Made by a program: the position numbers and the translations under genes
Assembly: GCA_032718475.1 (NCBI GenBank)
Contig: JAUCBJ010002410.1
Coordinates: 1-40,834, forward strand
Direction of reading: 5' to 3'
DNA length: 40,834 bases
Origin: Nemertoderma westbladi
Taxonomy: Eukaryota; Xenacoelomorpha; Nemertodermatida; Nemertodermatidae
Notes under the pieces: generated by a model
Told to the model about the DNA's origin: nothing
Databases searched by the model: none
The model's input: the letters and a program-made list of their open reading frames with translations, nothing else
Shown here: positions 9,777 through 19,688 of the stretch, piece by piece
How the letters are laid out: the number at the start of each line of letters is the position of its first letter
Position numbering within the stretch: position 1 is the first letter of the stretch

Positions 9777-11126
9777 ATGAGTCAAACGGGAGAGACGACA
9801 CCGCCGCGGACCCCGGACGGCGATCTAACGATCCGCGAGGCCGCGACTAGACGGTACAGACCCAGGACACCGGAGCCATCCACAACGGGCGATCCGGCAA
9901 TTCAGGATGAGGAGGGCCGCCTACAACCGGAGAGGGAGTCGAGAAAAGGAAGAGACGAGTCGGGAGAAGAGAGAGATGAGTCAATGCGGAGCGGGGGTCG
10001 ACGCACCGATGTCGCCGGCCAGCCACAGGCCGAGGGCGACGGACGGTCCACCGGAACGGCGACGGTGGAGCCGACTGTACGGCGCCGGACCCGGAGAGAC
10101 GGAGGAGAGGTCGGCGACGAGGACGTCGGGGTTTCTGATCGACTTCGACGGGCCTACAACGCGACCCGGAAACTACTTAAGGAGGCCATAGAGGGGGCGA
10201 GGATAGACGAGGTAAAGTTGACAAAAGGACTAGGTGAGTCGGATAAACATTTTGGTTATCTAATGTGCTTTGGGCAGAGAGAACAGGCCAAGGAGAGAGC
10301 GAGAGGGGTTGCCGAGGAACTGTGTGATTTATGGCGGTGTAGGGGTATGCAACCTAGTGTAGTGTACATATGGCCATACTTAGTCGATGCCCGGGGAGTA
10401 AAATTAGTGGGTTGGAAGAGACCTGAGGAGGGCGAATCCGAGGTTAGCCCCGAGGATTCGGTCTCGTCGGTCGGAGGAAGTCCCGGGAGGCGGGGGAAAG
10501 TTGGTGGGATGGAGGGGCGACGGGAGTCCGTCGCAACCGATAAGTCTGCTACATCCTCCGCGAAAGAAAGAAGGGTGCGGGAGATAAATTTGGCGTATGA
10601 AGTAGAAATGGTGGTGAATGAGCAGAATGAGTTAGAGAGACAATTGAGAGAGGAAACCGCATTTTCAGAGAGGTTTGGAGAGTTGGCGAGGGAGTATAGA
10701 GAGAGAGCCGAGGAGTGTAGAGAGGAAGCCGAGGAGTGTAGAGAGCGGGGGATGGGAGTGGAGAGCGAGCCGGCGAGGCGGCTTGGGATGGTTGCGAGAG
10801 TGGCAGAGTCAGCCGAGCGGGGTATGCGAGAGAGAGAGATAGAGGCAGAGCGTGAGCGGGATGATTTGCGTGCCCGGCTAGGGAGGCTTACGCAATATCA
10901 AGCCAAACTGAATCAGCGCCGACTAGAACTGGCGCGGTTGGAACTATCAGAGAGTGAGACCCCACTTACAGACACCGGGCGAGAGAACCAGAACTGGTGT
11001 AGCCGTACAGGTGGGGGGGGGGGGGGGGGTAGTAGTAGTACGTTAGAAATAGTTAACATTAATAGTACCGTAGTAGATAACCCTAATCCCTTTATTACAG
11101 CGAAATATTTTACCCGAGTAATTTAA
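9777..11126 (+). pseudogene. Gag-like frame, N-terminal part
   Basis: 449 codons from ATG 9777, the first ATG after the 5' LTR (the frame opens slightly earlier at a GTG). The protein is Arg/Glu-rich. A low-complexity N-terminus is followed by a small folded-looking block (residues about 130-215, with HFGYLMCFG and VYIWPYLVDA) and a long predicted coiled coil (about 275-395, repeats of EYRERAEECREEAEE type). A 17-G run (11013-11029) encodes a Gly stretch. The frame stops at 11124. A second frame, open from 11087, continues with an Asn-rich linker and then the downstream gag parts, so an indel between 11087 and 11126 probably ended this frame. The family is not recognised beyond being the first coding part of an LTR element. 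Confidence 0.65.
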
Positions 11127-11569
11127 ATTTAAATTCAAATAATAACATTAATTCAAATATTCAGAATAATTCAAATAATTCGAATAATAATTTAAATTTT
11201 GAAAATAATAATAATTATAATTTAAATAATAATCCCGTTTCAAATTCTAATAATTTAATTGATTTAACAAATAATATTGGGAATGGTGCTATTAATATGA
11301 ACGTGTCGGACGTGCATAACCCGGCAGACGGCGGCCTGGTAGGCCACGTAGTTAGTAGGCAGGGAGCAGCGGGGTTGAGCCAACCCGAGGTGGGCCTGGT
11401 AGGCCACGCAGTAGTAGAGAGAGAGGCGGGGGTGAATAGACCCAGCCGTAGTAGAGACAGTGCGTCGACTAGAGAGGGGTGTAGAAGTGAAGTGAGAGAT
11501 AGTGGAGTTAGATGTGGCGAGTGGGGGGGGGGGGGGGGGGGCTACGGGCGCCCCACCACAGAAAATTAG
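11087..11569 (+). pseudogene. Gag-like frame, Asn-rich linker part
   Basis: A frame shifted relative to the preceding one begins with about 55 residues dominated by Asn (encoded AAT), then turns GC-rich (NPADGGLVGHVVSRQGAAGL and an imperfect repeat, GLVGHAVVEREAG). It runs into a 19-G tract (11523-11541) and stops at 11569. The abrupt change from AT-rich to GC-rich codons at about 11300 is unusual. The natural continuation after the G tract is in another frame (11502-11741). Confidence 0.5.
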
Positions 11570-11734
11570 TGGCGAGAGAGGGGGGGCAGAGAATGCCCCA
11601 CAAGAGGGGTGTAGAAGTGTAGTAAGAGGTAGTGAAGTTAGATGCGGCGGGTGGGGGGGGGCTACGGGCACCCCACCGCGAGAGATTAGTAGCGAGAGGG
11701 GGGGGGGGGGCAGAGAGTGTCCCACAGGCGTCGG
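11474..11734 (+). repeat. Two tandem 130-bp units inside the gag-like region
   Basis: GAGGGGTGTAGAAGTG starts at 11474 and again at 11604, and the units stay alignable to about 11734 (GCTACGGGC.CCCCACC, AGATTAGT.GCGAGAG in both). They differ in the length of their G runs: 19 against 9 in one place, 7 against 13 in the other. Confidence 0.85.
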
Positions 11735-13419
11735 CGGATAATGCGCGGGCCGAGCTAGGTAAACCGCAACACCCGGCGATGGAGAGTAATAGGGGGATTG
11801 CGAGTATCCCCAGCGGCGTGCGATCGAGCAGAGAGAGGCAGGTTGACGTCGCGAGAGGGCAGACGAAGCGTCGAGCCCGATCAGAAGAGGGAAGAAGAAC
11901 AGTGGAGTTTAACCGGGAGGTCGACGAGAGATCTCACGAGCCGGAATACTGCACTGAAAAGAGAAGAAGAGAAGATAGTAGAAAAGGTGTCGCCACGAAC
12001 GATAGGAGTGCGAGGACGGATAGCGGACCGTCGATAGTAGAGATGGAGTTAGGGAGTCAGTGGGGTCGAACTTCGGGAGATTGCCGTCGCCCCGGAGAAA
12101 CGCACCGCACGCCAAGAGAGGGGTACAGGACGTACCGATACAAAGTCGAGAACAGGAGAGGGGATCGAAGAGAAGCTTCCCGACGGGATATAGCTGCCGA
12201 TCGAGAGTGCGGTAGTCGCGGGGAGATTCGAGATTCGCGAAGATTAAACTTCGGTTCGAAAGGGCACATGCAGACTGCAGGACATACTGTAGGCCTTACT
12301 GCACATACTATTATAGGCCATGCTGGGAGAGATAGAATAGGCGATAGGGTAGCGCGAACGACGGGATTAAACCCGGAAGCCGCGGAGTACATACCGGTAG
12401 GTAGGCAAGAAGTGGGTAGGCCTATATCGGTACAGCAGCATGACTATAATACACAGGGACATAACATATATCCAGGGGAGGGGAGAGTTATTGCAGATAG
12501 ATGTATGGGCCCCAATATATTAACATCAACCCCAGTACCAAACATACCGGCGGGGGGGGGGGGGGGGGGACAGGGTGACATTCCCCCATCACAATATCGA
12601 CAATATACCCCAATAGGAGCAAGAACATCGAACTCCCTGGACGAGAACAGGTCGTGCGGACAGTCGCTACCACACGCGGCCATACAGGGGACTGCTAGTC
12701 CACAGTTAGCTGGTAGCAGGGCCACACCGTGGCAGGGACAGAAAGAAAATAACACCAAAAATAAACACAATCCCAATATACCCAGTAGGCCGAGTCTAGG
12801 CAATCGAAACACTAAATCGGTACATATAAACCTACGCGCGATACGTGAAGGACTATACAGGAAACGCTATAATCCAGGATTCGAATGTCAATTACATCGG
12901 GACGGAACCCATAAGACCAGGAGTTGTAAGCACTGGCAAGCGTTGCCCAAACGAGATCGTGTAGCCTACACAGACGCAAACGGACTATGTCATCGATGTG
13001 TGGTAAAAGGACACAGATCCGGAGAGTGTTGGAAAGGGAGAGGATGTGAAAGGACTAGACCAGGGGCAGAGAAGCCCATGAGCAAACATAAAGGAGCCGG
13101 GAAAGTAGAAGGAGGCGTGTTGCATACGCACGCAGGACTGACACAGTGCGAGGGGGCATTACATGGGCAGACGTCGTGTATACCGAGGTACGAGCGGGGG
13201 TCGTCGAGGCCTTTAATGCCAGCGCACATACGAAGGGGGAGGCCAGCAGAGGTAGTATCGAAGAGAGTGTGGCGAAGAGTTAGAGGACGTATAGGAGGGC
13301 AGTGGGAGAGTGCCTACTGGAAGAAGGGGCACCTGAGAGTTTTTAGTCGTCCAATGTTTTGGACTGAGGGGGGTGGGAATGAGGGCGAGACGCCCTTCCC
13401 ACGGAAAATAATTATTTAA
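11632..13419 (+). pseudogene. Gag-like frame, C-terminal part with zinc-knuckle region
   Basis: This frame is open for 595 codons, but sequence before the 13-G run (11698-11710) probably belongs to another frame; the true part starts at about 11711. The protein is basic and low in complexity. An 18-G run (12552-12569) keeps frame as Gly. Residues about 416-485 have paired Cys/His motifs (C-x2-H-x4-H-x4-C, then CHRCVVKGHRSGEC), resembling the zinc-binding region at the end of BEL gag proteins. In the third motif the pattern decays. After it come about 110 residues I do not recognise, and no protease DSG motif appears. The stop is TAA at 13417, at the start of AT-rich non-coding DNA. Confidence 0.6.
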
Positions 13420-14650
13420 TTAAAATAATTAATAAAAATAATTAAATAATAAATAAGTAGAAAGTCAGAAAGTAAGTAGATAGCTAGTTAAGTTAGAAGA
13501 GTTAGAGGGTACGTAGTACCGTTAGTTAGTAGTGGAGTTAGAGAAGTTAGTAAGAGGGTACGTAGTACCGTTAGTAGGTAGAAGTTAGGTAGTAAGAGAG
13601 TAGTACCGTTAGTCAGTTAGAGTTAGTAAGAGGGTACGTAGTACCGTTAGTAGGGAGTAGTTAGAGGGTAGTAAGAGGGTACGTAGTACCGTTAGTTAGG
13701 AGTGTTAGAGGTATAGTTAGTAAGAGGGTACGTAGTACCGTTAGTTAGAGAAGTAGTTAGAGGTAGAGGGTTGTGGGCACCGTAAGCGCCACGTAGAAAG
13801 TAGTAGCAGTAGAGGGTTGTGGGCACCGTAAGCGCCACGTAGGAAGTAGTAAGCAGAGTGGTTGTGGGCACCGCAAGCGCCACGTAGTTAGAGTTAGTAG
13901 GGGATGCGTTGAACTAAGTGGGGCACGGGCGTGATGACGTGTTTGATGTAAGAGCAGGGTATGTTAATTAGGGTGGGTGCCGGGCACAAGAGGTGCCGGG
14001 CACAAGAAGTTAGTAGTAGAGTTAGTTGAGTTAGTAGAGAGTTAGTAGAGTTAGTTGAGTTAGTAGAGAGTTAGTAGAGTTAGTAAGAGTTAGTAGTAGT
14101 TCACATAATTAACGTACCCACTCTGCCGGCACTCAGAGCGTCACGTGCAGTCGAGTAGACGAAAGGGAGTAAGATGTAGATAGAGTAGAGTAGTAGAGAG
14201 GGCACATAGGATGCCAGAGAGTAGAATAGTAGAGACGGGCACATAGGGTGCCAGGTAGTAGAGTTAGAGTGTTAGAAGTAGTAGAGAGGGCACATAGGGT
14301 GCCAGAGAGTAGATAGTAGAGACGGGCACATAGGGTGCCAGGTAGTAGAGTTAGAGAGTTGAGGTAGTAGAGTAGTAGAGAGGGCACATAGGGTGCCAGG
14401 TAGTAGAGTTAGAGGTAGTAGAGTTAGAGAGCTCTAGGGTGCCAGGTAGTAGAGTAGTAGAGAGGGCACATAGGGTGCCAGATAGTAGAGTGGTCGTGGG
14501 CACCGCAAGCGCCACGTAGTTAGAAGAGTTGGTAAGAGTTAGAGGGAGTTAGTAGAAGTAGAGAGTTAGTAGGAGTTAGTGAGACTTAGTAGAGCTAGTT
14601 AGAGTCGGAGAGTTAGTAGACAGTAAGAGAGTTAGATAGTTATCAAGTAA
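13420..14650 (+). repeat. Array of short hairpin repeats in the non-coding part of the LTR element
   Basis: A background of TTAGTAGAG-type spacers carries three families of short inverted repeats. (a) GGTACGTAGTACC: five intact copies near 13508, 13557, 13632, 13678 and 13727, plus one broken near 13594. (b) GTGGGCACCGYAAGCGCCAC: near 13772, 13819, 13864 and 14496. (c) GGGCACATAGGGTGCC: about six copies between 14198 and 14480, plus a half copy near 14433. Two GGTGCCGGGCACAAG units lie at about 13976-14008. Each unit can fold on itself with 4-6 bp stems. No coding frame is credible here. Confidence 0.8.
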
Positions 14651-15010
14651 GTAGTAGGTAGATAGTATGATAGCACAGGGGTAGCATTAGAGATTAGGGC
14701 CTTAGGGAGTGGGAGAGAGTGCGGGGTATAGAAAAGGTGCGAGCGCAATTCAAGTGTGGGGGGGAGAAGTAAGAGGCAGAGTGAGGGACGAGGAGGTCCG
14801 GGAGTGTGGAAGAGTTAGGGTGAAGTGTTGGGGAAACAAAAGTTGTGTGAGAGGAGCGCACGATCGGCCCGACACGGGACGCCAGGCAAACGGGTAGCAT
14901 TATCATACCCATAGGGAGCGGCCTGGAAAGCCGGCTCCGAAAGAAAATAGACCCACCCCACACCCGATACTAGATCGGGATCCAGCGGAATTGTAGCGCA
15001 CTTGAGGTGG

Positions 15011-15048
15011 ATGCTATCTTCTCACCGGGAAGATAGCATGGGGGGGAG
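15011..15048 (+). other. Hairpin and polypurine tract before the 3' LTR
   Basis: ATGCTATCTT (15011-15020) and AAGATAGCAT (15030-15039) form a perfect 10-bp stem with a 9-base loop. The purine tract GGGGGGGAG follows at once and abuts the LTR start at 15049. Confidence 0.8.
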
Positions 15049-15598
15049 TGTTAGCTTATCCAATTCCGCTAACACCCCATAAAGTGAGCCGTTAAGCAAT
15101 ATTGGGAACACGAGGTTGATTACCAATATCAACCTCGTGTCACCCCAACAAAGTGGGAAGGAGACACATACGCACAATAAGGGTCAGGGGTTACACCCCT
15201 GAAAGAGAGAGAATAGCAAGGGCGAAGGGAAGCACTTCAGAGGGGGGCAAAGGGTGACAACAGAGTTATTAGCCAATGGGGGGGAAGCACCGGCTGAGTA
15301 ACGTAACTTGGCCAACCGTGCAATATATATATTATCAGTACAACTATCATTTAGTCAGTGTGTCATTTGGTGTTAGTTAGGTTAGTTTAGCTAGGGAAGT
15401 ACCGGGACTTTAATCACCGTCTCCCGCCTTCCATTTACTATCATTCAATTACTGATTCTGTATACCAGCTATCATTTAACTATTATACCCGAAAGACTAT
15501 ATACAACAATCAACAGACTCTTTTCACCTTTCACACACGGCGGGGACGCGTAGATTAATAAACCGGATAAATCGGGATCCTTCGTGGATCCCGTCACA
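15049..15598 (+). mobile_element. 3' LTR
   Basis: TGTTAGCTTATCC...CCCGTCACA, 550 bp, about 98% identical to the 5' LTR by eye. The 8-bp hairpin and AATAAA near the end are conserved. Confidence 0.9.
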
Positions 15599-15603
15599 AA
15601 AAC
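15599..15603. repeat. Target-site duplication AAAAC (right)
   Basis: Mate of 9167-9171; the host sequence AGCACTTTTCAACAG resumes directly after it. Confidence 0.9.
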
Positions 15604-16480
15604 AGCACTTTTCAACAGTTTGTAAACAAAAAACGTGAATAAGTTTGGTTGTTTTCCTATTCAAATAAACAAAGCTTGACATTTTCAAAACTTAATTTAA
15701 ATCTTTAATCAGGATAACAACCACTGCTAACCCATGCACAAATCACGTCAATGTTAATAGTCATTTATTAAGAGAAAAAACTTTGAAACGAAAATCTTCA
15801 ACAAACAGTTTAATTATCAACGTCATACTTATAGCTATGGAAGCTATGGACCTTTCAATACCCTAATTAAAGCAAAGCACAGCTGGTTCATATCATTATA
15901 AACAAAAAGTGGAGAAACAGCATGATTAACTGCGAGGCCTACAGCTCGTTCAACCTAATTAATTCAGACCATAGCATCGAGACTTCTGCAGTCACGACAT
16001 CAGACTCAGTCAGACTGAGTTTCACTCAGGTTGAGAGCCAGCAACCCAGGACAAGTAAGCGAATCAACTATGACTGGGAGAAACTAAGAACTGACAATGC
16101 TGTATTTATGCTTAAGCAGAAAAAAAGTTCAAAACCGCTTTGAAGTACTTCAGTCAATGGATGAAGACCAGTCCACCGATTCCATATACCAGAATATAAT
16201 AAAAGCCCGCAAGGAATCATGCAAGAGGCGCATATTGCCCTGGAATCCTAACGAAAACAGTATGTCCCATGGCAACACTGTGAGGTTTATTGTACTGTAA
16301 GAGAGAAGATCTTATATCTTAAGATCTACAAAGTAAAAACCGAACAACCAACAACCAACAACCGAAAAAAATAAGGTTGAGAAAGCTATTGGAAGATCTA
16401 AAATTGGCCTACAACCTCAGCCAGAAATACATACAGGAAAAATACAACAAAGTGCTTAATAACAGCATCAATCAAGACTT
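15604..16480 (+). repeat. Inverted repeat, left arm, inner part
   Basis: Continues the left arm after the LTR element. It is the reverse complement of about 18093-18960, running through AT-rich flank (15604-15904) into the start of the RTE-like copy, up to TCAAGACTTAC at about 16475. Confidence 0.8.
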
Positions 16481-18092
16481 ACCTGGCAAACGGCAAATGA
16501 GAAACTGTAAATGTCAGAAAGGTTGTGCTAAGCTGATAGTCCTGAAGAACGTGTTTGAAAAGGGAAAGATCGCTTCAGAAACTTGTTTGGGCAGCGACCA
16601 AACATCGAGGTCAACCCTAAAAGGAAGGTATGGCAAGACTCATAGAAACAGGGGACTTCACATTCGAACTCCAAAGAAACATTAAAAGCATGTCCAATCA
16701 TAAAGTGAGTGGATTAGATGAAATCCCTACAGAGGTATGTAAAATAGGAGTGCTAAACAAACCATTACTGGATGCTTGTAACCAGATGCTGAAAAGGGAA
16801 AAGCCACCACTAATTTGGACTAAAAGTCAACTAAAACCAATCCCCAACAAAGTAGACTTCGGTATACCAAAAACTATCCTGGGCCTGGGATTGTCTGTTT
16901 GTGGTAGCCGCCAAAATTTACAACAAAATGATTCCATATAGAATTAGGCCACACATAAAAAAACTGCTGTGTAAGGACCAAAACAGAATTCGTCCAAATA
17001 GATAACAATAGCTCAGATACTTGCATTACGGAGACTGATTGAGGGAATTAAGTCAAACAATCTCCCCGCTGTCCTGACTTTTGTGGACTTCAAGAAAGCA
17101 TTTGACTCAATCCATAGAGGTAAAATGATTGAAATCCTAAGAGCTTATGGAATACCAGAGGTAATTGTGGCTGGCATTGGATTATTATATTGTGAGACAG
17201 AAGCTCAGGTACTCTCACCAGATGGTGAAACTAAGTTCTTCTCAAACCTGGTTGGCATACTGCACGGTAACACATTGGCGCTATTACTATTCGTAATTGT
17301 ACTGGATTACGCAATGAGGACGGCCACAAAGGGTGAAGATCTGGGATTCACTCTACAAGAACGCAGAAGTAGCAGATATCTGGTATCTAAAGTTACAGAC
17401 ATCGCTTTGATGATGACATCGCCCTGCATTATAATATGCTAGCATATGCACAGCTTCTACTAAATATAGTAGAGAAGGCTGCTAATTAGTTTGGATTGCA
17501 TATAAATGCTACCAAGATCCAATTCATGACTTTTAATGTTGATGTTAATGTACCTTGGATAATGGATAGAGAGTAGCAAAAAATACATTTTAAATCATTA
17601 AAAAGACAGTTAGGAAAGCAAAGGCATGTGTGGGTAGCTCTATCAAATGTGGATACCATCTGGAAAACAGATCGCGCTAGGCACCTGAAGACTAAGTTCT
17701 TTCGAGCCACTGTGGAAAGTGTACTTTTATACGGTTTGAGCCCTGGACCTGGACACTGACTAAATCACTTGAACAACGAATTGCTATACAAGATTACTAA
17801 GAGCAGCCCCAAACATCAGCTGGAGACAACACATGACACACACCGAGCTTTATGGTACACCACCACCTGTTTCAACCACCTTCCGTGAATGCAGATTAAG
17901 ATTCAGTGGGCACTGCTGGAGAAATTAAGACGAGGTCATACCAGATCTACATTTCTGGCAACCAACGAAAACCAAGGAAAGCGTAGCCATGGATGACCGG
18001 CTATGAGATATATAGACCAACTTGAAAGAGATAGTGAACTTGAGACAATCGAAATTGCTACCACTATGGAGCATGGAATGATCTCATTTCCG
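15905..18092 (+). pseudogene. Dead RTE-like non-LTR copy
   Basis: This is the same element as at 20225-22490, in plus orientation and heavily decayed. It starts within the end of the AP endonuclease domain (KKWRNSMINCEAYSSFNLI, SDH retained). Recognisable pieces follow: MDEDQSTDSIYQNIIKA (16158), SMSNHKVSGLDEIP (16690), FVDFKKAFDSIHRGKM (17083) and GILHGNTLALLLF (the LQGDTLAP box, mutated, about 17255). The FADD box is frame-damaged and rearranged near 17400. The thumb and C-terminus (17630-18090) have many shifts. It ends abruptly at GATCTCATTTCC, without the terminal codons or (TAG)n tail, where it joins an inverted internal piece of the same element. At the A-run where the 20-kb copy has five A, this copy has four, i.e. 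the ancestral frame. Confidence 0.85.
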
Positions 18093-18655
18093 TAAGTCTT
18101 GATTGTTGTTGTAGGTGAGCAGTTAGTTGTAACTTCTTCAATTTTATCTTGTAAAAAAAAAGTATTTCTCCTGGCTGATGTTGTAGGCCAATTTTAGATC
18201 TTCCTTAGCTTTATCAACCTTGTTGTTTTTCAGTTGTTGGTTGTTCGGTTTTTACTTTGTAGATCTCAACTTAGATTTTTACAGTACAATAAACCTCACA
18301 GTGTTGCCATGGGACATACTGTTTTCGTAGGATTTCTGGGCAATATGCCTCTTGCCTGATTCCTTGCGGGCTTTTATTATATTCTGGTATATTGAGTCGG
18401 TGGACTGGACTTCATCCATTGACTGAAGTACTTCAAAGCGGTTTTGAACTTTTTCTGTGTAAGAATAAATACTGCATTGTCAGTTCTTAGATTCTCCCAG
18501 TCATAGTTGATTCGCTTACTTGTCCTGGGTTTGCTGGCTCTCAAACTGAGTCTGATGTCCTGACTGCAGAAGTCACGATTCTATGGTCCGAACTAATTAG
18601 GTTGAACGAGCTGTATGCCTCGCAGTTAATCATGCTGTTTCTCCATTTTTTCTTT
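18093..18655 (-). pseudogene. Inverted 5' piece of the RTE-like copy (right arm)
   Basis: On the minus strand this repeats the first 560 or so bases of the 15905 copy (from the end of the endonuclease domain to the ITTAH region, TCAAGACTTAC). It starts at the junction with the 3' end of the plus-strand copy. Confidence 0.85.
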
Positions 18656-19193
18656 ATAAGGATATAAACCAGCTGTGCTTTGCTTTAATTAGGGTATTGA
18701 AAGGTCCATAGCTTCCATAGCTATAAGTATGACATTGATAATTAAACTGTTTGTTGAAGATTTTCGTTTCAAAGTTTTTTCTCTTAATAAATGACTATTA
18801 ACATTGACGTGATTTGTTCATGGGTTATCAGTGGTTGTTAACCAGATTAAAGAATTAAATTCAGTTTTGAAAATGTCAAGCTTTGTTTATTTAAATAGGA
18901 AAACAACCAAACTTTTTTTTAATTTTTTTACTTACAAACTGTTGAAAAGTGCTGTTTTTCCAAAATTTCGAAAAAAAGTACATTTTGAAATATGTGCCAT
19001 ATATAATGGGTCAAACGCGATTATACTTAATATTTTTTTTTCTTATTTCATCATTTTCGATGATTTTCGTAGGGAAAATTGAATTATTGCATACAATTTT
19101 TTTCGGAAAATTTTATATTTACGCAAATTCGCAAATGTTAAATTTGAATGTGCAGGGGTTAAAAATTAGTTTGATCAAATTTAGTTTTGACCA
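18093..19193 (-). repeat. Inverted repeat, right arm (uninterrupted)
   Basis: This 1.1-kb arm matches the left arm (8918-9171 plus 15604-16480) in reverse complement. Where the left arm carries the LTR element, this arm reads straight through, so it serves as an empty-site control. The non-RTE part (18656-19193) is AT-rich and has no gene. Confidence 0.85.
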
Positions 19194-19220
19194 AATATTC
19201 AATTTGACAATTGAATAATT

Positions 19221-19592
19221 ATAGGCAGTGCCTGTTTGGCATGTTCATAATATAAACGATCTGTGCCATATGCTTTCTTATTGGATGTGGAGTTTACGGT
19301 TTCCACGACCTCTTCCTTGGTGATTGGTGCGTTTTACAAAGTGTCCCTGGCAGTCTCATCTGCAGGTTGTTCTATAACTGGTGTATTGCTAGGGTCGTTT
19401 CTATGGCCTATGAGACTCGAGTTGTTTTAGTTCAATCGGAATCAGTAGGTTTGCAGTCTTTAAGGACAGAAGCCATGGGTGCTCTCGGCTGAGTTAACCT
19501 GCTTATTTAATTATAATTCTTCGTACGCCTCACTGTATATCGGATTTTACCATTTACCCCGCGTGGCTGTGTATATTAAATAATTATTATTT
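19221..19592 (-). pseudogene. CR1/Jockey-like non-LTR element, pre-RT part (5' half of the split copy)
   Basis: On the minus strand, about 19230-19345 reads PITKEEVVETVNSTSNKKAYGTDRL and on through HAKQALPIII, the block that precedes the RT palm in CR1/Jockey-type elements. The next expected block (LFN...LPAIW) is at about 8845 on the same strand. 19420-19592 is probably more of the same element, but too decayed to read. Confidence 0.7.
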
Positions 19593-19593
19593 A

Positions 19594-19688
19594 ATACATT
19601 ACGGGAAAGGAGCAGGTTACAGTATCGGCATTTTCTATCCAATGCAATTTGCACTGGAGATAAATTTCTTCAAATGTGCTCAATGTGC
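19594..19688 (-). repeat. About 95-bp direct repeat, copy 2 (mate 8140-8235)
   Basis: Same orientation as the copy at 8140, with the same minus-strand frame and stop. Confidence 0.7.

Larger units (their letters stand above)
9172..15598 (+). mobile_element. 6.4-kb LTR retrotransposon with gag-like frames and no pol
   Basis: Two LTRs (552 and 550 bp, about nine substitutions and one 2-bp indel by eye) bracket 5.3 kb and are flanked by AAAAC duplications, with a polypurine tract before the 3' LTR. The inside holds gag-like frames (9777-13419) ending in a degenerate BEL-type zinc-knuckle region, and a 1.6-kb non-coding part made of short repeated hairpins. No protease, RT, RNase H or integrase motif was found, so it must borrow enzymes. 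The 5-bp duplication and zinc-knuckle layout point to BEL/Pao ancestry. I see no TGG-type primer-binding site right after the 5' LTR. It sits inside the left arm of a large inverted repeat. Confidence 0.9.

Noticed and set aside
12057-13229. Several minus-strand frames of 60-120 codons opposite the gag-like region, some Cys/Pro-rich
   Set aside because: They mirror a GC-rich, Arg/Gly-rich coding strand and have no family motif; shadows.
13505-13750. CRISPR-like array (regular short palindromic repeats)
   Set aside because: Spacers are near-identical, repeat units too short, the setting is a eukaryotic LTR element, and no cas genes are present.
13692-14387. Thr/Leu/Tyr-rich minus-strand frames
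   Set aside because: Products of the hairpin-repeat array, repeating with its units.
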